Below, piece by piece: positions 10,426-13,788 of a stretch of DNA of 13,788 nt. The translations under genes and the position numbers were made by a program. Under the pieces are notes generated by a model, which had not been told where the DNA came from, did not search any database, and worked only from the letters and a program-made list of their open reading frames with translations. Every line of letters begins with the position of its first letter. Position 1 is the first letter of the stretch. Origin of the DNA: Pseudomonadota bacterium (GTDB lineage: Bacteria; Pseudomonadota; Gammaproteobacteria; Burkholderiales; Rhodocyclaceae); assembly GCA_021811225.1 (NCBI GenBank), contig JAJZPJ010000059.1, positions 1 through 13,788 on the forward strand, read 5' to 3'.

Positions 10426-10515
10426 AAGGGACGGTCGCGTTTCAACGTGCAGGAGCATCCCGGCATCGTCTCCGCCGCGGCCAAGGGCCTGGCGCGAAAG
10501 CCCGTCGCGTCGCCG

Positions 10516-11019
10516 CTAGCGCGGCGGCGGCGCGTACCCGGGCGGCGGCGGGGGCGGATAGTAAGACCCGGCCGGCGCCTGGCGCCGGCTGCCCGTCATG
10601 GCGCCCGAGACCGGCACCTGGTTGCCCTTCGCGTACATGCACTGGAGGTAGGCGTGGTCGTAATTCCGCTGGCTCCAGTCGGCGGAGTCCTGCGCGGCGC
10701 CCGCGCCGGCCATGCTGCCGACCAGCAAGCCGGTACCGGCACCCGCGCCGGCGCCTTCGTGGCCGCCGATGGCGGCGCCGGCAACCGCGCCCACCACGGT
10801 GCCGACGGCGGCGCTGCTCAAGCCGGCATCGGCCGCGGCCTGACCGGCGCCGCCTGCCTGATACTGGGCGTACTGACGGCATGCCGCATCGTCGTTGCGG
10901 AACTGCTCGAAGCTCTTGCCGGTCCCGGGCAGCGCCATCACGCTGGGGCCGGTCGGCACCGAGGCGCATCCGGCGAGCAGCAGCAGGCTGGCCGCGGCGG
11001 TGAGAGAAATGGCTTTCAT
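10516..11019 (-). CDS. glycine-zipper lipoprotein, 167 residues
   Basis: This is a small envelope lipoprotein. The signal sequence MKAISLTAAASLLLLAGC ends in the lipobox LAGC, so Cys18 would be lipidated. After a short region with FEQFRNDDAACRQYA comes a Gly/Ala-rich zipper (residues about 66-108, SSAAVGTVVGAVAGAAIGG onward) of the kind found in 17-kDa antigen/YMGG-type proteins, which packs as hydrophobic hairpins in or on a membrane. A conserved-looking YDHAYLQCMYAKGNQVP (120-136) and a Pro-rich tail (YYPPPPPPGY) follow. The start at 11019 was chosen because GAGGAG lies eight bases upstream and the signal peptide begins there. A longer reading to 11301 would run through the neighbouring gene in another frame. 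It follows the 122-residue gene after 16 bases, so the two are probably co-transcribed. The family is recognised; the exact role is unknown. Confidence 0.85.
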   Translation of the reverse strand: MKAISLTAAASLLLLAGCASVPTGPSVMALPGTGKSFEQFRNDDAACRQYAQYQAGGAGQAAADAGLSSAAVGTVVGAVAGAAIGGHEGAGAGAGTGLLVGSMAGAGAAQDSADWSQRNYDHAYLQCMYAKGNQVPVSGAMTGSRRQAPAGSYYPPPPPPGYAPPPR

Positions 11020-11035
11020 GAATGCGACTCCTCGT

Positions 11036-11404
11036 TTAGGGCTGCGGCTGCGGCGACACTTTTTGCCAGCCGCCGGGGCACTCCTTGACGTAAGGATAGT
11101 AGCCCTTCGCCGCGGCACAGTAATACCAATAGTAATCGCCCGGCGCCGAAGCGGCGGGCGCTTGCTGCTGGATATAAACCGGCGGCGCGGAGGGAACGAC
11201 CAGCACCGGCGGATAGGCGGGCGGGTAATAAGCGTAAGGGGGCATGGGCGCGTACCACGGCTGCCAATAGGGACCGAAATAGGGACCGATCGCGGGACCA
11301 ATCATCACCCCGAAATGCGCGTCGAAATGTCCGCGGTCCCGGTCCGCCCAGGCATTGCCCGCGCCGGCCGCCAATAGCAGCAGCACGATCAGGCTCGTCT
11401 TCAT
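11036..11404 (-). CDS. secreted Tyr/Pro-rich small protein, 122 residues
   Basis: The protein begins with a clear Sec signal peptide (MKTSLIVLLLLAAGAGNAWA, likely cut after Ala20). The mature part is rich in Tyr, Pro and Trp (PYFGPYWQPWYAPMPPYAYY at 41-60), then has a short QQQ linker. It ends with a compact two-cysteine motif YYWYYCAAAKGYYPYVKECP followed by GGW (residues 91-113). I recognise that closing motif from small uncharacterised exported proteins of proteobacteria; the two cysteines may form a disulfide. The start at 11404 is supported by a strong AAGGAGGAG six to seven bases upstream. A longer reading to 11473 would place a non-signal extension in front. It leads a two-gene unit with the glycine-zipper lipoprotein, which suggests an outer-membrane or periplasmic structural role, but no function is known to me. 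Confidence 0.85.
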   Translation of the reverse strand: MKTSLIVLLLLAAGAGNAWADRDRGHFDAHFGVMIGPAIGPYFGPYWQPWYAPMPPYAYYPPAYPPVLVVPSAPPVYIQQQAPAASAPGDYYWYYCAAAKGYYPYVKECPGGWQKVSPQPQP

Positions 11405-11451
11405 GATCTCCTCCTTTCCCCGATACCCGACGGTTCCCTGTCGCGGCAAGG

Positions 11452-11465
11452 AACTGCCGGCAGTT
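11452..11465. promoter_or_regulatory. perfect 14-bp palindrome, possible operator
   Basis: AACTGCCGGCAGTT is an uninterrupted perfect palindrome in the 210-base gap between the two divergent small envelope genes. It lies 47 bases upstream of the 122-residue gene and about 150 bases upstream of the plus-strand lipoprotein gene. Its symmetry and position fit a dimeric repressor or activator site. I cannot name the factor, and no regulator gene is in the window. Confidence 0.4.
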
Positions 11466-11614
11466 TGGCACATCGGCGCCGGCTCATGAACGGAAAATTA
11501 TTTCAAATTGTGTGGAGCAAGCCCGGCCCAGCAGGACAAACGCGCAGCGGTAACCATTCCCGGTATATGCGTCTATCCTATCCCCTTGTCAATTTCGCAA
11601 AGGAGCAGCGCATC

Positions 11615-11740
11615 ATGGAAGCGCGAGTCAATATCCCCTTCAGGCGCGGAGCGGCCATCCTCGCGTTGGCGGCGCTGGCGGGCTGCGCCCTGAACTCCGC
11701 GGCGACCGTGGTCCCCGGGATGATGGGTTGGCTGCACTGA
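11615..11740 (+). CDS. 41-residue predicted small lipoprotein
   Basis: This is the only credible plus-strand gene. The product MEARVNIPFRRGAAILALAA continues LAGCALNSAATVVPGMMGWL. A basic pair precedes a short hydrophobic stretch ending in the lipobox LAGC (Cys24), leaving only about 18 residues after lipidation. An AAAGGAG sequence at 11599-11605 sits about nine bases before the ATG, a good ribosome site that supports this start over the in-frame ATG at 11465. It is divergent from the adjacent envelope gene pair and ends before a hairpin-rich region. It resembles entericidin-size lipoproteins in layout, but I do not recognise a family. Its small size leaves some doubt that it is real. Confidence 0.55.
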   Translation: MEARVNIPFRRGAAILALAALAGCALNSAATVVPGMMGWLH

Positions 11741-11942
11741 AAGCGGCAGAGCCGCGGGTGCGTGCAATCCTTCGCACCACGTCGGGCGGCACCCGTTCGG
11801 GTGTCTCCATCGAAAGCCCGACCTACAACGCCATCATTTGCCAGGCACCGCATAAGCACCGCCTCGCGTCATTGTCGCCGGGCAAGGCTTCCCCGACGAC
11901 AGGTTCCGAGGCAGTGCCACTGGCGCCGCTTCGCAGGCATAA
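11741..11942. other. hairpin-rich intergenic region between the small lipoprotein gene and ppa
   Basis: No gene is convincing here. Inverted repeats follow one another: GCGGC/GCCGC with a 3-base loop (11743-11755), GGTGCG/CGCACC with a 10-base loop (11757-11778), an outer GTCGGGC/GCCCGAC stem (11781-11822) enclosing a 7-bp stem with a GTTC loop (11788-11805, one G-T pair), and GCCTCG/CGAGGC (11861-11912). None has an attached T run. It could be a structured RNA, a 3' untranslated region or a degraded repeat; high GC alone makes some of these stems likely by chance. Confidence 0.4.
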
Positions 11943-11972
11943 GCGCCCGTAATTGTCCTGCGGACAGGGCGC
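11943..11972 (-). terminator. hairpin at the end of ppa, possible terminator
   Basis: GCGCCC/GGGCGC arms enclose a second TGTCC/GGACA stem with a 3-base loop and a five-base bulge. The structure begins at the last base of the ppa stop codon. No T run follows on the minus strand, so it may act as an RNA-protecting hairpin or a Rho-assisted end rather than a classical terminator. On the plus strand five T follow about 11 bases later, so it might serve the opposite direction. Confidence 0.4.
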
Positions 11973-12520
11973 TAAAACGCCGGTTTTTCCTTGGCCGCGC
12001 GATAGCAGTCGACGCCGGTCATGATTTCCTTCTTGGCTTCCTCGGCGCCGACCCAGCCCTTGACCTTGACGAACTTGCCGGGTTCGAGATCCTTGTAGTG
12101 CTCGAAGAAGTGCGCGATCTGGTCGAGCAGGATCTGCGGCAGGTCGCGCGGCGCCTGGACGCTGCGGTACATCTGGGTCAGCTTGTCTACCGGCACCGCG
12201 AGCACCTTGGCGTCCTCGCCGGCCTCGTCCTCCATCGCCAGCATGCCGATCGGCCGGCAGCGCACCACCACGCCGGGCGGCAGCGGAAACTGCGCCATCA
12301 CCAGGACATCTACCGGGTCGCCGTCGTCGGCGATGGTGTGCGGAATGTAGCCGTAGTTGCAGGGGTAATGCATGGCGGTGGACATGAAGCGGTCGACGAA
12401 GATGGCGCCGGAATCCTTGTCCACCTCGTACTTGATCGGGTCCGAGCGCATCGGGATTTCGATCACGACGTTGAAGTCGTTCGGCAGATCCTTGCCGGCT
12501 TGTACGCGGTCAAGCCCCAT
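11972..12520 (-). CDS. ppa: inorganic pyrophosphatase (family I, soluble)
   Basis: This cytoplasmic enzyme hydrolyses pyrophosphate to two phosphates and so pulls biosynthetic reactions forward; it uses several Mg2+ ions. The 182-residue length is typical. The family signature DDGDPVDVL lies at 65-73, with metal ligands Asp66, Asp68 and Asp71. Other expected active-site residues are present at the family positions: Glu21, Lys30, Arg44, Tyr56, Asp98, Asp103, Lys105, Tyr142 and Lys143. The start at 12520 has a strong GGAGGAAA upstream. A TATAAT box about 30 bases before the start suggests its own promoter, separate from the copper genes to the right. Nothing links it functionally to the neighbouring pump; it looks like an ordinary housekeeping gene. 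Confidence 0.97.
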   Translation of the reverse strand: MGLDRVQAGKDLPNDFNVVIEIPMRSDPIKYEVDKDSGAIFVDRFMSTAMHYPCNYGYIPHTIADDGDPVDVLVMAQFPLPPGVVVRCRPIGMLAMEDEAGEDAKVLAVPVDKLTQMYRSVQAPRDLPQILLDQIAHFFEHYKDLEPGKFVKVKGWVGAEEAKKEIMTGVDCYRAAKEKPAF

Positions 12521-12550
12521 GTGGTTTCCTCCGGGTTTGCGAAAGCGCGG

Positions 12551-12556
12551 ATTATA
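12551..12556 (-). promoter_or_regulatory. consensus -10 box of the ppa promoter
   Basis: A perfect TATAAT on the minus strand lies 30 bases before the ppa ATG, predicting a leader of roughly 24 bases. The -35 position at 17-base spacing (CTCGGG) does not match TTGACA. The spacer contains a GCGGC-AAA-GCCGC inverted repeat (12557-12569). Confidence 0.5.
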
Positions 12557-12583
12557 GCGGCTTTGCCGCGCGCCCCGAGGCGC
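12557..12583 (-). repeat. two adjacent hairpins downstream of the copZ-like gene
   Basis: GCGCC/GGCGC with a 4-base loop (12570-12583) and GCGGC/GCCGC with a 3-base loop (12557-12569) follow the copZ-like stop codon by about 16 bases. There is no T run. They could mark the end of the copper transcript or lie in the ppa promoter by chance. Confidence 0.3.
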
Positions 12584-12598
12584 TCTGACCGGTGAGGC

Positions 12599-12814
12599 TC
12601 AGGAAGCCTCGAAGCCGGCGTCCTCGATCGCCCGCACCATGGCCTCGCGGCCCACCTTGGATTCGTCGTGGGCGACGCTGGCCTCGCCCTTCTCCAGCGA
12701 CACCTCGGCTGTCGCCACTCCCGGCAGATCCTGCAGCACCTGGGTCACGCTCTTGACGCAGCCCTGGCAGCTCATGCCGCCGACCTTCACCACCGTCACC
12801 ACCGTCGTTGCCAT
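12599..12814 (-). CDS. copZ: CopZ-like heavy-metal-associated domain protein
   Basis: This 71-residue protein is a single ferredoxin-like HMA domain. The metal site GGMSCQGC carries Cys16 and Cys19 (CxxC), and the domain closes with AIEDAGFEA. Such proteins bind Cu(I) and hand it to, or take it from, a CopA-type ATPase in the cytoplasm. The start at 12814 is supported by GAGGAG six bases upstream. An ATG six codons earlier (12832) overlaps the stop of the ATPase gene but has a worse ribosome site. It starts 14 bases after the ATPase gene ends, so the two form an operon and the metal is probably copper. Related HMA proteins can be named for mercury (MerP), but MerP is periplasmic and this protein has no signal peptide. 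Confidence 0.9.
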   Translation of the reverse strand: MATTVVTVVKVGGMSCQGCVKSVTQVLQDLPGVATAEVSLEKGEASVAHDESKVGREAMVRAIEDAGFEAS

Positions 12815-12828
12815 ATCCGTCTCCTCGA

Positions 12829-13788
12829 TCATGCGCGCGGCTTCCAGCGCCGCAACAACAAAGAATTGCTCACCACTGAGACCGAGCTCAGGGCCATGGC
12901 CGTGCCGGCGATCACCGGATTGAGGAATCCGAAGGCGGCCAACGGTATGCCCAGCACATTGTAGATGAAGGCGAAGAACAGGTTCTGCCGGATCTTGGAG
13001 AGCGTCGCGCGCGACAGGTCGATGGCGTCGGCGACGCTGTTCAGGTCGTTCTTCATCAGGGTGACGCCGGCCGTCTCCAGCGCCACGTCGGAACCGGCGC
13101 CCATGCTGAAACCGACGTCGGCCGCGGCCAGCGCCGGCGCGTCGTTGATGCCGTCGCCGGCCATGCCGACGATTCCCTCCGCCTTCAGCGCGAGCACCGC
13201 GCCGGCCTTGTCGTTGGGCAGGATCTCGGCGGTGAGGCGGGAAATCCCCGCTTCATGCGCGACGGCCGCCGCGGTCCCGGCGTTGTCGCCGGTGAGCATC
13301 ACCACCGCCACGCCCAGTTGCGCGAGGCGCGCCACCGCCCGGCGCGAACTGGGGCGCAGCGGATCGGCCACGGCCATGAAGCCCAGGGCTCGTCCGCCCC
13401 GGGCGACGGCGACGATGCTCTTGCCCGAGTGCTGCAAGCGCTGCAATGCCGCCTCGTCGAGGACCACGCCCGTCTCGCGCAGGAAGGCCGGGGAGCCTAA
13501 CAGGCAGGGCTCGCCGTCGAGTTCGCCGCGCAGACCGCGTCCCGGTACCGCGGTGAGCTTCGCGGGCTGCGACAGCGGCAGGCCGGCTTCGGCCGCCCGC
13601 GCCAGGATGGCGGCGGCCAGCGGATGGGAGGCGCCTTGCTCCAGGCTCGCCGCGGTCTGCAGCAGGGCAACGTCGCCGGCTCCGTTCTGCGCCACGAGGT
13701 CGGTGACCACCGGCTCGCCTTGCGTCAGGGTGCCGGTCTTGTCCACCGCCAGAACCTTGATTTTTTCCGCCAGTTCGAGCGCCTGCGC
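12829..13788 (-). CDS. copA: Cu(+)-translocating P1B-type ATPase, C-terminal part only
   Basis: The reading frame is open to the right edge, so the first part (metal-binding domains and the first six or so helices) lies outside the window; 319 residues are visible. It begins just before the phosphorylation motif DKTGT (Asp16 of the visible part). Next come the P1B-specific SHP (His55-Pro56) in the nucleotide-binding domain, TGDN (166-169) and GDGINDAPAL (from 211). The last two helices contain FIYN...P (Tyr276, Asn277) and MALSS (Met298, Ser301, Ser302). These YN and MxxSS residues are the Cu(+)-site marks of the P1B-1 group, so copper (or silver) export from the cytoplasm is the likely role. 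It is followed by a CopZ-like chaperone gene. A start at the GTG at 13746 would be false, since that codon lies inside the conserved VDKTGT motif. Confidence 0.95.
   Translation of the reverse strand, partial: AQALELAEKIKVLAVDKTGTLTQGEPVVTDLVAQNGAGDVALLQTAASLEQGASHPLAAAILARAAEAGLPLSQPAKLTAVPGRGLRGELDGEPCLLGSPAFLRETGVVLDEAALQRLQHSGKSIVAVARGGRALGFMAVADPLRPSSRRAVARLAQLGVAVVMLTGDNAGTAAAVAHEAGISRLTAEILPNDKAGAVLALKAEGIVGMAGDGINDAPALAAADVGFSMGAGSDVALETAGVTLMKNDLNSVADAIDLSRATLSKIRQNLFFAFIYNVLGIPLAAFGFLNPVIAGTAMALSSVSVVSNSLLLRRWKPRA

Noticed and set aside
11019..11301. Upstream extension of the glycine-zipper lipoprotein
   Set aside because: It would run through the neighbouring 122-residue gene in another frame and put the signal peptide in the middle of the protein. 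GAGGAG marks the start at 11019.

Overview
The window is high-GC proteobacterial chromosome, probably from a betaproteobacterium. The basis is base composition, pyrophosphatase and MdtABC sequences of Gram-negative type, several lipoprotein signals, and a FixA-type electron-transfer flavoprotein. The genus cannot be fixed from the sequence. Except for one very small gene, every gene is on the minus strand, so the transcriptional order runs from high to low coordinates.

At the right edge is the C-terminal part of a Cu(+)-type P1B ATPase (copA), cut by the window end, followed 14 bases later by a small CopZ-like metal-binding protein. Next come a soluble family I inorganic pyrophosphatase (ppa) with its own -10 box, a hairpin-rich intergenic stretch (11741-11971), and a 41-residue lipoprotein on the plus strand. 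Opposite it lies a pair of small envelope genes: a 122-residue secreted Tyr/Pro-rich protein and a 167-residue glycine-zipper lipoprotein.

The centre is a five-gene operon, about 10.1 kb long: mdtA (periplasmic adaptor), mdtB and mdtC (two different RND transporter subunits), a NodT/OprM-type outer-membrane lipoprotein, and a TPR plus ATP-grasp protein. The first four encode a complete tripartite pump laid out like Pseudomonas muxABC-opmB. Stops and starts overlap or lie within 20 bases throughout. The fifth gene is the surprise: a predicted cytoplasmic ATP-dependent ligase that overlaps the end of the outer-membrane channel gene by 11 bases. It suggests that the pump may export, or respond to, a product made by this enzyme. 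No regulator gene for the pump is visible in the window.

After the operon the sequence becomes AT-rich (105-241). At the left edge is the start of a FixA/EtfB-type flavoprotein gene (1-104), which has the sequence type found in fixABCX clusters of nitrogen fixers. The most interesting items are the ATP-grasp gene inside the efflux operon, the FixA start next to it, the hairpin series before ppa, and a perfect 14-bp palindrome in front of the envelope gene pair.
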